Below, piece by piece: positions 17,019 to 26,707 of a stretch of 48,928 bases of DNA (its first letter is position 1; each line of letters starts with the position of its first letter). Where the stretch lies: assembly GCA_002494015.1 (NCBI GenBank), contig DLAR01000048.1:1-48928 (forward strand). Direction: 5' to 3'. The translations under genes and the position numbers were made by a program. The notes beneath the pieces were generated by a model. That model ran no database searches. It had not been told where the DNA came from and saw nothing but the letters and a program-made list of their open reading frames with translations. The DNA is from Porphyromonadaceae bacterium UBA7042 (GTDB lineage: Bacteria > Bacteroidota > Bacteroidia > Bacteroidales > Muribaculaceae).

Positions 17019-20000
17019 ATGCGAAAGAGATTTTTAAAAATCATGACAGGAGGAGTAGCCTCGCTGTCACTCGCAACGTCCATGCTTGTGGGATGTCCGG
17101 CAACTGCGGTCGCCCAGTCGGCCCACCAGACAGCCGGTTCCATCTCGGGACAGGTAGTGGACAACACCGGTGAACCCATGATTGGAGCAACCGTGACCGT
17201 GAAAGGCACAAAAGAGGCGGTGGCCTGTGACCTTGACGGCAATTTCACAATCAAGGCAGCACCCGGTGCAACCCTCGTGGTTTCCTATGTGGGATACAAA
17301 CCCGCCGAGGTAAAGGCAGCCAACGGCATGACCATCACCATGCAGGAGGACTCTGAAGTCCTGAGCGACGTGGTTGTCGTCGGTTTCGGTACCGCCAAGA
17401 AAGAGACGCTGACCGGTGCTGTGTCAGTTGTCGACGCTGCCGCATTCAAGGAAAAAGGCAACCTTTCATCACCCCTTCAGGCGCTTCAGGGTCAGGTTCC
17501 GGGCGTAATCATCACCCGTTCATCATCGGCTCCCGGTGACGAATCTTGGGGCATGAGCCTGCGCGGTTCATCATCAATCAACAGTGCCGAGCCGCTCATC
17601 ATCATCGACGGTGTGGCATCGGAAAGCGTCAATGATATGCGACTGCTCAACAGCAACGATATCGAATCAATCAACTTCCTCAAAGACGGTGCCGCCGCCA
17701 TCTACGGTAGCCGTGCCGCCGGCGGTGTCGTCCTCATCACCACTAAAAAAGGTGCGGCCGGCAAAGTTAAAGTCGAATATAACGGAAGCGCAACACTGCG
17801 TCGCCCGGGTATGATGCCCGAACTGATGGAGATGGACGAGTGGATGCAGGGACTCGAAACCGTGCTCCGCAACGACAACAACACCGGCAACCCGTGGTAC
17901 ACCTACGCACAGCTTGCTCAGAAATACAAAGGCGGTTACATCGACCTCGAACACTCTCCCAGCCCGTTTGGCAACGGAGCATTTACCGATGTCGCCGACT
18001 TCGTATTTGACGACGAAGTCAACTGGATGCAGGGTCTCTTTGGCGATGCTTGGTCAACCGAACACAACCTCAGCGTCAGCGGTGGTACCGAGCAGTCAAA
18101 GTACCGTGTGTCAGGCGCATACATGTATGACGGCTCAACCCTCCAGTTTGGCAAGAACAACAACCAGCGATTCAACATCCGCTTCAACAACCAGTATCAG
18201 TTCTCCCAGCGCGTGCGTCTTGAAAGCGTCATCGCCTACAACCGTCAGGAACAGGTGGTTCCCACAATGATCGGTGCCGCTCTGACAGTGAACCTCCCGA
18301 TGCCCGGTCTTCCTATGCGCAACCTCAATGGACAGCCCTACGCATGGGGCACATGGGGCTCGCCGGTGGCCAAAGTCGAGGAAGGTGGTGACAACAAGCT
18401 CACTGTCAGCGCAATCAACATCAGCGAGACATTGAACGTGGATATTACCGACTGGCTGACCGCCAACGTCAACCTCGGCTACAACACGTCCAACGCATGG
18501 CGCGACATCTACCAGAACGCCATCACATTCTATAATTATACCGGCACGAAAGCCATCTCGACCAACGAGTCACTGCCCGAGAACACCTACTCGCGCTCGA
18601 CCTCGTCGCGCACCGACTTTTACAGTGCTACCGGCTATCTTAACGCTACCCGCACCTTTGCCCAGAAACACAACCTGAGCCTCATGCTCGGTGTACAGTA
18701 CGAGTTCAAGGACTTCCGCCAGTTTGGTGTAAACGCCAAGGAAATTCAGGCCGGACTCGAAGTCGTAAACGGCGCGGGTGAAATCACCCTCAACAGCGTT
18801 AACCGCTGGCAGGAATCCAACCTTTCCTACTTCGGACGTTTCAACTATGACTTCGACGGACGTTATCTTCTCGAATTCAACGGACGTTACGACGGTTCTT
18901 CAAAATTCCAGCCTGAAAACCGCTGGGAATTCTTCTATGGCGTGTCGGCAGGCTGGCGCATCAGTCAGGAAGCATTCCTCCGCGATCTCACATGGCTTTC
19001 CAACCTGAAAATCCGCGCATCTTACTCAGAAATGGGTAACCAGAGCGGCATCGGACGATATGACGGCGTCCAGCTTTACAACTTCAACTCCAACAACGGC
19101 GCATATCTCGGCAGCAACAAGGTGACCACCATCACCACCAACGGTGAGTTTGCATCGACATCGCGCCACTGGGAACGCATCAAGAATTTCAACGTCGGTC
19201 TCGACTTCTCGCTGCTCAACGGTTCAATCACCGGACAGCTCGACTACTTCGAGAAACACAATGACAACATGCTCGTTGCCGTGACCTATCCCGCCACCCT
19301 CGGCGACAAGGCTCCGAGCGCCAACGCCGGCAAGTTCAAAGGCTGGGGTTATGAAGGACAGCTGACCTACAACGGTCGCGCCGGTGACGTGCGCTGGCAT
19401 GTCGGCGGAACCCTTACATTCGCCCGCAACGAACTGACCGACTTCGGAGGCACCAACATACTTTCAAGCGGCTACCGCGCGACCCAGCAGGGTTACCCGC
19501 TCTATTCAATCTTCGGTCTCCGCTACGGCGGCAAGATTGCCAATGAAGAAATGCTCAACGCCTACCTGACCAAATACTATGACGGAAACGGCATCGGCAT
19601 GCCTCAGAACCTCCGCGTAGGCGACAACATGTACTGCGACGAAAACGGCGACGGTGTCCTTGACGAGAAAGACTACATCTACCTCGGCAGCGACTCGCCC
19701 GAAATCTCCTACTCGTTCAATTTCGGCGCAAGCTGGAAGGGCCTTGACCTGAGCGTCATTTTCCAAGGCGCAGCCAACCGTTTCATCTACCGCGACATCG
19801 ACAACCAGACTGTTCCGTTCCGCGCCCTTTACACCAACACCGGCCGCGCGTCCATCGGCAACGTATGGAGTCCCGAGACACCCGACAACTACTACAACCC
19901 CTATACCACCGACGGCGGTATCAACAACTACAACTATCAGGCATCATCGCTCACAGCCCAAGACGGCCGCTACCTGCGACTGAAAAACATAACCTTGGGT

Positions 20001-20195
20001 TACTCGCTCCCCTCCCAGTGGCTCACAGCTACCAAGTGCCTTTCGGGAGTGCGTGTCTATGTTTCGGGTTCTGACCTTTGGGAAACTACCAAGCTGAAAG
20101 ACGGATGGGACCCCGAGGCAAAGCGCGGCGGCGGCGGCACAGCCCGTTACCCCTTCACCCGCAACTGGACATTCGGCCTGAATCTGACATTCTAA
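17019..20195 (+). CDS. SusC/RagA-family TonB-dependent outer-membrane transporter
   Basis: 1058 residues. A signal peptide ends about ATAVAQ-S (33-34). A CarboxypepD_reg-like domain follows (about 40-118, GQVVDNTGEPMIGATVTVKG), then the SusC signature and plug (DVVVVGFGTAKKETLTGAV, about 117-135; LQGQVPGVIITRSSS), then a 22-strand-type barrel to the terminal FTRNWTFGLNLTF. A calcium-loop-like DENGDGVLDEKD is near residue 870. It imports the oligosaccharides made at the cell surface, together with the adjacent SusD. It lacks an STN signalling domain. The spacing to SusD is 52 bases. Confidence 0.97.
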   Translation: MRKRFLKIMTGGVASLSLATSMLVGCPATAVAQSAHQTAGSISGQVVDNTGEPMIGATVTVKGTKEAVACDLDGNFTIKAAPGATLVVSYVGYKPAEVKAANGMTITMQEDSEVLSDVVVVGFGTAKKETLTGAVSVVDAAAFKEKGNLSSPLQALQGQVPGVIITRSSSAPGDESWGMSLRGSSSINSAEPLIIIDGVASESVNDMRLLNSNDIESINFLKDGAAAIYGSRAAGGVVLITTKKGAAGKVKVEYNGSATLRRPGMMPELMEMDEWMQGLETVLRNDNNTGNPWYTYAQLAQKYKGGYIDLEHSPSPFGNGAFTDVADFVFDDEVNWMQGLFGDAWSTEHNLSVSGGTEQSKYRVSGAYMYDGSTLQFGKNNNQRFNIRFNNQYQFSQRVRLESVIAYNRQEQVVPTMIGAALTVNLPMPGLPMRNLNGQPYAWGTWGSPVAKVEEGGDNKLTVSAINISETLNVDITDWLTANVNLGYNTSNAWRDIYQNAITFYNYTGTKAISTNESLPENTYSRSTSSRTDFYSATGYLNATRTFAQKHNLSLMLGVQYEFKDFRQFGVNAKEIQAGLEVVNGAGEITLNSVNRWQESNLSYFGRFNYDFDGRYLLEFNGRYDGSSKFQPENRWEFFYGVSAGWRISQEAFLRDLTWLSNLKIRASYSEMGNQSGIGRYDGVQLYNFNSNNGAYLGSNKVTTITTNGEFASTSRHWERIKNFNVGLDFSLLNGSITGQLDYFEKHNDNMLVAVTYPATLGDKAPSANAGKFKGWGYEGQLTYNGRAGDVRWHVGGTLTFARNELTDFGGTNILSSGYRATQQGYPLYSIFGLRYGGKIANEEMLNAYLTKYYDGNGIGMPQNLRVGDNMYCDENGDGVLDEKDYIYLGSDSPEISYSFNFGASWKGLDLSVIFQGAANRFIYRDIDNQTVPFRALYTNTGRASIGNVWSPETPDNYYNPYTTDGGINNYNYQASSLTAQDGRYLRLKNITLGYSLPSQWLTATKCLSGVRVYVSGSDLWETTKLKDGWDPEAKRGGGGTARYPFTRNWTFGLNLTF

Positions 20196-20247
20196 ACAGT
20201 TGAGATTTAAAGTTTAGATTTTCCAATTAAAAAAACACGAATCAATC

Positions 20248-21972
20248 ATGAAACTCAAATCATATATCATTGCCGGAAGCATCGCGCTCGCAGGACTCGT
20301 GTCGACCTCGTGTCTCGACCTCGACCCCAAGGCCAACATGGGCGACAACATGGTCTGGAACACAGCCGAAAACTTCCAGCTTTATGCCAACCAGTTCTAT
20401 AGCTGGGTACCCGGTCTCGACCGCGGTGTGGCCGACAACGCCCACAGCGACTACCGCGGCGACCTCCTTGCCGGACAAAACGTCAACGCTGTCAGCCAAG
20501 GAACCAACGTGGTTCCCGCAAGCGACGGCACCTACGGCACCAACTACAAGCGCATCTTCTACTGCAACCTGCTGCTGAAAAACGCCCCTAGATTCGGCAA
20601 TCAGGAGGCCATCAAAGTCCCCGTGGCCGAGGCCAAGTTCTTCCGCGCCATGTGTCACTTTGAACTCGTTCAGAACTATGGCAACGTCATCCTGCTGACC
20701 GAACCGCTCGACCTTGACTCGGAAGCCCTCTATGGCTCACGCGACGACCGCGGCGACGTCATCGACCAGTGTATCAAAGACCTGTGGGAAGCAGCCGAAG
20801 ACCTCCCTGACACCCCGACTGAATCGGGCCGCCTGTGCAAGACTGCCGCGTGGGCGCTCCTGTCCCGCATCGCCCTCTATGAAGGCACTTGGCAGAAGTT
20901 CCACGAAGGAGGCAAGGACTCGCAAGTAACCCACCCCCGCGCCAAGGAACTGCTCCAACAGGCACGCGATGCTGCCCGCAAGGCCATCGACGCCGGCAAG
21001 TTCAGCCTTTTCTATAACGCCCAGCTCGGCAACGACAGCTACCGCTACATGTTCATCCTCGAAGACGAGCAGTGCAACCCCGCCGGACTCACCAAGAAGG
21101 ACAACACCGAGTATATTCTCGCCAACCGCCGCCGCCTCGGCGACAAGTTTGCCCAGAATATCACCCACGCGCTCCACATCTCGGGCAACGTCTACATGGC
21201 AACCCGCAAGCTCGCCAACTTGTACCTCTGTGACGACGGTCTCCCCATCGAGAAATCAAGCCGTTTCCAAGGATATGACCGCATGGTCAGCGAGTTCACC
21301 AACCGTGACAACCGCATGACCACCACCCTCCTGAAACCGGGTCAGAAATACTGGGACAACAACTCTCATCCCCGCAAATCATGGAACGATCAAGACCTTG
21401 AAGACTGCTTTACATTCGCAGGTGGCGGCGGCAGCGGCTACCACATCTGGAAATGGGCTGCCGAGCGCGAAGTCGCCGACTACTATGAGAGCTACGACTA
21501 CCCGTTCATCCGTTACGCCGAGGTCCTTCTCAACTATGCCGAGGCCGCCTATGAGCTTGACAACCAAATCAGCGACGACGACCTCAACCTGTCACTCAAC
21601 CTCGTCCGCAACCGCGTGAACCCCAACATGCCCAAGCTGACCAACGCTTTTGTCAACGCCAACGGCCTGTCGATGCGCGAGGAAATCCGCCGCGAGCGCA
21701 CAGTCGAGTTCTTCCTTGAAGCCTTCCGTTTCGACGACCTCAAGCGCTGGGCCACCGCCCCCGACGAAATGTCGATGGACATGCTCGGTGTAAAAATCAA
21801 AGGAACCCAGTATGAGGCATCATGGCAGACCACCAATGTCGACGACGAAGGATGCCTGATTCTCTACGGCGACCGCGACGCTTGGAAAAACAATCCCAAA
21901 CTCTATCTCTATCCCCTGCCCTCGGACCAGCGTCAGCTCAACCCCGCACTCGGTCAGAACCCGGGCTGGTAA
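20248..21972 (+). CDS. SusD/RagB-family surface glycan-binding lipoprotein
   Basis: 574 residues. The lipobox cysteine is near residue 22 (VSTSCLDLDP). The SusD N-terminal half includes NTAENFQLYANQFYSW and the helical TPR-like AKFFRAMCHFELVQNYGNV. The C-terminal RagB/SusD domain includes RYAEVLLNYAEAAYEL, REEIRRERTVEFFLEAFRFDDLKRW and the usual end YPLPSDQRQLNPALGQNPGW. It forms the lid on the SusC barrel and binds the polysaccharide. It is co-transcribed with the next lipoprotein gene after 37 bases. Confidence 0.97.
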   Translation: MKLKSYIIAGSIALAGLVSTSCLDLDPKANMGDNMVWNTAENFQLYANQFYSWVPGLDRGVADNAHSDYRGDLLAGQNVNAVSQGTNVVPASDGTYGTNYKRIFYCNLLLKNAPRFGNQEAIKVPVAEAKFFRAMCHFELVQNYGNVILLTEPLDLDSEALYGSRDDRGDVIDQCIKDLWEAAEDLPDTPTESGRLCKTAAWALLSRIALYEGTWQKFHEGGKDSQVTHPRAKELLQQARDAARKAIDAGKFSLFYNAQLGNDSYRYMFILEDEQCNPAGLTKKDNTEYILANRRRLGDKFAQNITHALHISGNVYMATRKLANLYLCDDGLPIEKSSRFQGYDRMVSEFTNRDNRMTTTLLKPGQKYWDNNSHPRKSWNDQDLEDCFTFAGGGGSGYHIWKWAAEREVADYYESYDYPFIRYAEVLLNYAEAAYELDNQISDDDLNLSLNLVRNRVNPNMPKLTNAFVNANGLSMREEIRRERTVEFFLEAFRFDDLKRWATAPDEMSMDMLGVKIKGTQYEASWQTTNVDDEGCLILYGDRDAWKNNPKLYLYPLPSDQRQLNPALGQNPGW

Positions 21973-22009
21973 ATTCAAGTTGTAGGATTAACTATAAATA
22001 AGAACAACA

Positions 22010-23551
22010 ATGAAATTCAACAAGATAATTTTTCCCGGATTCATCGCGCTGATGGCTGTCACCTCATGTAGCGACGATGCCGTCACCCACGGCGATCTCG
22101 ACGAGGTCACCTATCCCGGTGAAATCGAGCTGATTGTTCCTCAGGAACTTCAGAAGCTCGTCTATACTGACCTTAACGATGTCGAGACTCTCCCCCTCCT
22201 GAAAGGCGAAACTGTGAAACTGCAATACACCATCGGCCCTGACAACATCACGTCGAGCGGCGTAGTGTGGACATCATCCAACCCCGAAATTGTCTCGGTC
22301 GATGCCGAAGGCAACATCACAGCCGTCAGCGGCGAGGGTGTCGGCTACTCGATCGTCCAGGTCGCTCCCGATCCCTTCTATGCAGCCTCGGGCATCACAA
22401 GCAGCATCAAAGTAACTGTCAGCGACCAGATTATCCCGGCAACCGCCGTCAACATCTCATCAGATGCCGACGAGGTATATGCAGGCGAGACACTGCAGAT
22501 GAGTGTCACCATCATCCCCGACAACTCCACCTATCGCACCGTCGAGTGGACTTCGAGCGACGAATCAATCGCCACCGTCGATGCCAAAGGTCTCGTGACC
22601 GGCATCACCAACCCCAACAACCACGCCTCCGTGACCATCACAGCCAAGGCTCTTGACGGAACAGGTCTGACCGCGTCCAAGGTCATCTATGTCAACCAGA
22701 TTGTCACTCCCGAAAAGGTCGACATCGACCAGACATTCAGCGTTGACAACGGTTACAACTGCGCTATCAACGAGGGTCACCTCAACCTCAACTTCACAAC
22801 TTATCCCGCCGACTGCACATTGTCGCTCATCGAGTGGTCATCAAGTGACGAAGCTCTCGCCACAGTCAGCAACGGAGTAGTTACATTCAACACTACCGGA
22901 GAATTCGGCCGGTTCACCATCACTGCCAAGTGTCCCGAGACAGGTTATACCTCATCGGTAACCCTCAACCTTGCCGCCGGTCTCGTGCGCGAGCTCTATC
23001 ATGACGAAAACAACTACACATGGTATGGCACAAACGGAACCAGCACATGGCACGACGGCTACCTTGAAATCGACCTCGCGCCGAGCACAGGCAAGGCACG
23101 TCAGGACTTCAAGTGCTGGGCACCCAAGACCTATCTCCACGCAGGCGAATACCCGATTTTCGCTGTCAAGATGGAAGATGTGATTGACAAGTATGACACC
23201 GTGACCAAGCGCAACATCACTCTTGACGCCAACAACGGCAACTGTGAAGGCATAGGTTTCAGCGGCGGTCTCAACGGAACCAACAACAAGTGGCTGCACG
23301 ACTACAAGTGCTCCGACGGCTCCCATGTGTTCATCTACAGCCTTACCGAGCAGAAGTTCCAGAACGGCGGATTACTCCCGACCACCTCGGTAGCAACATT
23401 CAACACCCTGACATTCAAATATGCCGACATTGAGAAACTCCCCAACGGCGGTACTTACAAAGTTTACTGGATACAGACATTCAAGTCTATCTCTGACCTT
23501 GAAAAGTTTGTCAAGGATGTTGACGGTGTAACTTACGAAGTGATAAAATAA
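22010..23551 (+). CDS. Ig-like (Big_2) surface lipoprotein, SusE/F-position glycan-binding protein
   Basis: 513 residues. The lipobox TSCSDD (cysteine near 20), with acidic residues after the cysteine, fits the Bacteroidetes surface-export signal. Three Ig-like domains of the bacterial Big_2 type follow (about 60-135, 140-230, 235-325), each with the VxWTSSNPEIVSVDAEG-type motif. The C-terminal 190 residues (from LYHDENNYTW) resemble the DUF4979 type found at this position in other PULs; that name is from memory and not checked. Its position after SusD predicts a surface glycan-binding protein. An inverted repeat follows before the lyase gene. Confidence 0.85.
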   Translation: MKFNKIIFPGFIALMAVTSCSDDAVTHGDLDEVTYPGEIELIVPQELQKLVYTDLNDVETLPLLKGETVKLQYTIGPDNITSSGVVWTSSNPEIVSVDAEGNITAVSGEGVGYSIVQVAPDPFYAASGITSSIKVTVSDQIIPATAVNISSDADEVYAGETLQMSVTIIPDNSTYRTVEWTSSDESIATVDAKGLVTGITNPNNHASVTITAKALDGTGLTASKVIYVNQIVTPEKVDIDQTFSVDNGYNCAINEGHLNLNFTTYPADCTLSLIEWSSSDEALATVSNGVVTFNTTGEFGRFTITAKCPETGYTSSVTLNLAAGLVRELYHDENNYTWYGTNGTSTWHDGYLEIDLAPSTGKARQDFKCWAPKTYLHAGEYPIFAVKMEDVIDKYDTVTKRNITLDANNGNCEGIGFSGGLNGTNNKWLHDYKCSDGSHVFIYSLTEQKFQNGGLLPTTSVATFNTLTFKYADIEKLPNGGTYKVYWIQTFKSISDLEKFVKDVDGVTYEVIK

Positions 23552-23562
23552 ATTTAACCACA

Positions 23563-23608
23563 GCCTCTGCCGCTGTAAAATGCCACGGCAGACGACAACG
23601 GCAGAGGC
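23563..23608 (+). repeat. intercistronic hairpin between the Ig-like lipoprotein and lyase genes
   Basis: 10-bp perfect arms (23563-23572 and 23599-23608, GCCTCTGCCG and its complement) enclose 26 bases. A shorter alternative pairing (CTGCCG with CGGCAG near 23586) is possible. There is no T run, so it is more likely an mRNA-processing or stability element than a terminator. It would set apart the SusC/D/binding-protein messages from the enzyme genes. Confidence 0.55.
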
Positions 23609-23634
23609 ATTAATGACTAAAGCAACTCATCACC

Positions 23635-25017
23635 ATGAATATCAATAAAATGATTGTAGCAGGCATGGCAATGCTGGCCATCACCGCTACTACCTCGTGC
23701 CGCGAGAACAAGTTTGGCGATGTCGACCTCTCGCTCGACAATATCGAGAAACCTGTTGAAGGTGTGTATGTCTACGACCACCCCTGCGCCATGTGGAATC
23801 AGGCCGACTTTGACCGCGTCAAGGCAAGCCTCGACAACGGCACCGCCCCCGACCCTGTCAAGCAGGAATTTGAAATGCTCAAGGCCAGCCCTTATGCGCA
23901 GAAAGGCTACAAGGCATCCCCCCTCGAATGGATTGTGCGCGGTGACGGCAACGGTATTACCGCCGACAACAAGGAGCATTATGCCGAGGCCATGCGCGAT
24001 GCAGCAGCAGCCTATCAGCTCGCCCTGCTGTGGAAACTCACAGGCGACAACGATTATGCCGAGACTGCTGTGAAAGTCTGCAACGACTGGGTGCGTGTCT
24101 GCAAGGGTATCACTTCCCGTGACCAGAACCAGATGCTTGCCGCCGGTGCCCAAGGCTATACATTTGCCAACGCCGGTGAAATCCTCCGTGACTACGAGGG
24201 ATGGAGCGAGACCGACTTCAACGCATTCAAGAAATGGATGGTTGATGTATTCGCCTCCAAGAACTATAACTTCATGACCACTCACGCAGGCACCTGCCCT
24301 GACCACTACTGGTCCAACTGGGACCTCGTGTCAATGTGCTCCTACCTTGCAATCGGCGTGCTGACCGAGGATGACGACATGATCAACTACATCGTCAACT
24401 ACTTCTATACCGGCGAGGGCAACGGATGCATCCGCAAGCTCATTCAGGCTTACCACACCGACGAACTCTCGGGCGAGCGCATCGGTCAGAATCAGGAAAG
24501 CGGACGCGACCAAGGCCACGCAATGATGTCGACCGCCGTTGCCGCCAACCTCGCACAGATGGCCTACACTCTCTACCAGTGCAACCCTGAAATTCCCCAG
24601 CTCGACTTCTTCGCGGCCAATGACAACGCACTCATGGCTATGGGAGAATATGTGGCACTTTTCAACCTGCGCAACGGCAACGACCGGCTCAATCAGAACG
24701 GCAGCTGGATTCTTAACGGAAAACCCATCCCCTTCCAAGAATACAGCTACTGCGAGGATTGCTCGTGCAAGGACAAAAGACACGGCCAGCATCACACTGA
24801 AGCCGCCGACGATAGCGGACGCGGCAACCTCCGCACCGGCTGGGAAATCTACTACAATCACTATGCCCATGTCAAAGGTCTCAGCGAAGGCTATAAATAC
24901 GCTAAGCAGGCCGCTGACAAAATGCGTCCCGAAGGCGGATCCGGCGACAGCCGGTATGGCGGCAATTCAGGCGCATTCGACCAGCTCGGATGGGGCACTC
25001 TGATGCTCTACCGTTAA
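23635..25017 (+). CDS. alginate-lyase-fold polysaccharide lyase lipoprotein (PL38-like?)
   Basis: 460 residues. Lipobox TTSCRENK, cysteine near 22. The body is helix-rich, of the alginate_lyase (PF05426) (alpha/alpha)-toroid type: AAYQLALLWKLTGDNDYAETAVKVCNDW, then YWSNWDLVSMCSYLAIGVL, then QESGRDQGHAMMSTAVAANLAQMAY, each a typical conserved block with candidate catalytic Asn, His and Arg. A late YCEDCSCKD stretch holds three cysteines. The arrangement reminds me of PL38, which acts on glucuronan or alginate, but the CAZy family is not settled by reading alone. It probably cuts uronic-acid-rich chains at the surface or in the periplasm, giving unsaturated ends for GH88. Confidence 0.75.
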   Translation: MNINKMIVAGMAMLAITATTSCRENKFGDVDLSLDNIEKPVEGVYVYDHPCAMWNQADFDRVKASLDNGTAPDPVKQEFEMLKASPYAQKGYKASPLEWIVRGDGNGITADNKEHYAEAMRDAAAAYQLALLWKLTGDNDYAETAVKVCNDWVRVCKGITSRDQNQMLAAGAQGYTFANAGEILRDYEGWSETDFNAFKKWMVDVFASKNYNFMTTHAGTCPDHYWSNWDLVSMCSYLAIGVLTEDDDMINYIVNYFYTGEGNGCIRKLIQAYHTDELSGERIGQNQESGRDQGHAMMSTAVAANLAQMAYTLYQCNPEIPQLDFFAANDNALMAMGEYVALFNLRNGNDRLNQNGSWILNGKPIPFQEYSYCEDCSCKDKRHGQHHTEAADDSGRGNLRTGWEIYYNHYAHVKGLSEGYKYAKQAADKMRPEGGSGDSRYGGNSGAFDQLGWGTLMLYR

Positions 25018-25066
25018 TCATGGCCTTGATTTGAGGCATAGAGTTTTATTTTTAACCTTAATTTGT

Positions 25067-25075
25067 TAATTTTGC
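25067..25075 (+). promoter_or_regulatory. internal promoter (-7 box) before the GH28-like gene
   Basis: TAATTTTGC matches the Bacteroidetes -7 box. The -33 region is only TTTT-like. A start near 25081 would place the long inverted repeat (25096-25170) in the 5' leader. Confidence 0.45.
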
Positions 25076-25095
25076 ATTTCTGACTTCAATAACAC

Positions 25096-25174
25096 AGCAC
25101 ACGGATTCACGCTACTTGTAAAAAATTATCAACGTCAAAAACGATTTTGAGCAACGTGAATCCGTGTGCTTTTT
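25096..25174 (+). repeat. long inverted repeat with T run in the GH28-like gene leader
   Basis: Perfect 16-bp arms (25096-25111 and 25155-25170) enclose 43 bases that contain a second small hairpin (TCAAAA ACGA TTTTGA, 25134-25149). A T run follows (25170-25174). It could be a terminator for the lyase gene, or a leader element that attenuates the GH28-like gene 15 bases downstream. Confidence 0.7.
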
Positions 25175-25189
25175 ATAACCATAATATTA

Positions 25190-26689
25190 ATGAGACTTTT
25201 CACATCAATTCTTGCATCGGTGACAGCCTTGTGGACCTCTGCAGCTATTGCAACATATCCCGCCGGAGAGGGAGTCGAGACCAAGACCGACGATTTTGCT
25301 GTCGAAGTAAGACAGGGCAACGGGCCGTGGCAACCGGTAGCAGTCTACCCCGTCAAGGTTGACGAAGTGCGCGGAATCAAACACAGTGTCGAAATCGCCT
25401 CGATGGCCTACTTTGACATGGACGGCAAGGTTGACGTGCGAGTAATCAGCCGCGAGCCGGTGACATCGGCTCGCATCCGTCCCCTCTCCTACGATATAAC
25501 GCCCGGCGTGAAGGGCGATACCCTGACATTCACGCTCGACCGCCCCCGCAACCTCTCGGTAGAGGTCAACGGCGATATTTTCCACAATCTGCATCTTTTT
25601 GCCAATCCACTTGACACCAACCGACCCGCCAGTCTGAAAAAGGCGGCTCACTATACACGCCTCGCGGCCAAGTCGCCCGAGGCTCCTTTGGCCAAGTTCA
25701 ACCCTGCCAAGACCCCGGTCCTCTACTTTGCCCCGGGAGTGCATCAGCTTCCCGGCGACAGCCTCCTGATACCGTCAGGCACGACTGTCTATGTCGACGG
25801 CGGCGCCCGTGTCTACGGGTCGTTCAAGACCGAGGGAGCGAATGACATCCGTTTCTTCGGGCGCGGCGAAATCCATCCCCGAGGACGCGGCGAAGGCATC
25901 TACATCAAGCGTTCCCGCAACATCGAGGCCGACGGCGTAATCGTCACCCAGATTCCGGTCGGAGGCAGCGACTCAGTCAGCATCAACAATGTGAAATCAA
26001 TCAGCTATTACGGCTGGGGCGACGGCATGAACGTCTTTGCCAGCGACAATGTGACCTACAATAATGTTTTCTGCCGCAACAGCGACGACTGCTCTACCGT
26101 TTACGCCACCCGCAAGGGATTCCGCGGAGGATGCAAAAATATCGAGATGAAAAATTCGACTCTTTGGGCCGATGTCGCACACCCGATTATGATAGGTCTC
26201 CACGGAAGCGCCACTGAAATCGGCCCCGACGCTCCCGCCGACACCATCTCCGGCATCGTGTACCGCAATATCGACATCCTCGACCATAAAGAAAAACAGA
26301 TTGACTATCAGGGTTGCCTCACAATCAGTTGCGGAGACAACAACGTGGTCAAGGACATCACTTTTGACGACATTCGCATCGAAGATTTCCGTCAGGGACA
26401 GCTTTTCAACATCCGCATTTTCTTTAACAAAAAATATTGCGCCGCCCCGGGCACATGTGTAAAGAACGTTCTGTTCAAGGACATCAATTACAACGGGACC
26501 GGCGAGGAAATGTCTATAATCTGCGGCTACAACGAAGACCGCAAGGTGAGCGACATAACATTTGAAAACCTCGTCATCAACGGCGAAAAAATAACCGACG
26601 ATATGCCCGGCAAACCCAAATGGTACAAAACCGGCGACATGGCACGCATCTATATCGGCGAACATGTCGACAACGTCGTATTTAAATAA
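25190..26689 (+). CDS. exported right-handed beta-helix protein, GH28-like (copy 1)
   Basis: 499 residues from the ATG at 25190, which starts a clean signal peptide (RLFTSILASVTALWTSAAIA). The upstream GTG at 25166 lies inside the inverted repeat and is unlikely to be used. An N-terminal beta-sandwich (about 25-125, ending NLHLFANPLD) precedes a parallel beta-helix of pectate-lyase-superfamily type (about 165-490) with repeated NI/V-x-F coils. The GH28-like core reads WGDGMN, then RNSDDCSTVY, then IGLHGS. The paired Asp is kept, but the first catalytic Asp position reads Asn and the GHG motif reads LHG, so its activity may be changed. It is a paralogue of the gene at 29565. It is probably a glycosidase on uronic-acid-containing chains; the exact family is unsure. 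Confidence 0.7.
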   Translation: MRLFTSILASVTALWTSAAIATYPAGEGVETKTDDFAVEVRQGNGPWQPVAVYPVKVDEVRGIKHSVEIASMAYFDMDGKVDVRVISREPVTSARIRPLSYDITPGVKGDTLTFTLDRPRNLSVEVNGDIFHNLHLFANPLDTNRPASLKKAAHYTRLAAKSPEAPLAKFNPAKTPVLYFAPGVHQLPGDSLLIPSGTTVYVDGGARVYGSFKTEGANDIRFFGRGEIHPRGRGEGIYIKRSRNIEADGVIVTQIPVGGSDSVSINNVKSISYYGWGDGMNVFASDNVTYNNVFCRNSDDCSTVYATRKGFRGGCKNIEMKNSTLWADVAHPIMIGLHGSATEIGPDAPADTISGIVYRNIDILDHKEKQIDYQGCLTISCGDNNVVKDITFDDIRIEDFRQGQLFNIRIFFNKKYCAAPGTCVKNVLFKDINYNGTGEEMSIICGYNEDRKVSDITFENLVINGEKITDDMPGKPKWYKTGDMARIYIGEHVDNVVFK

Positions 26690-26707
26690 CGACCTAAATC
26701 TCTTGCA

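Noticed and set aside
25166..25189. GTG start 24 bases upstream for GH28-like copy 1
   Set aside because: It falls inside the right arm of the inverted repeat; the ATG at 25190 gives a normal signal peptide.
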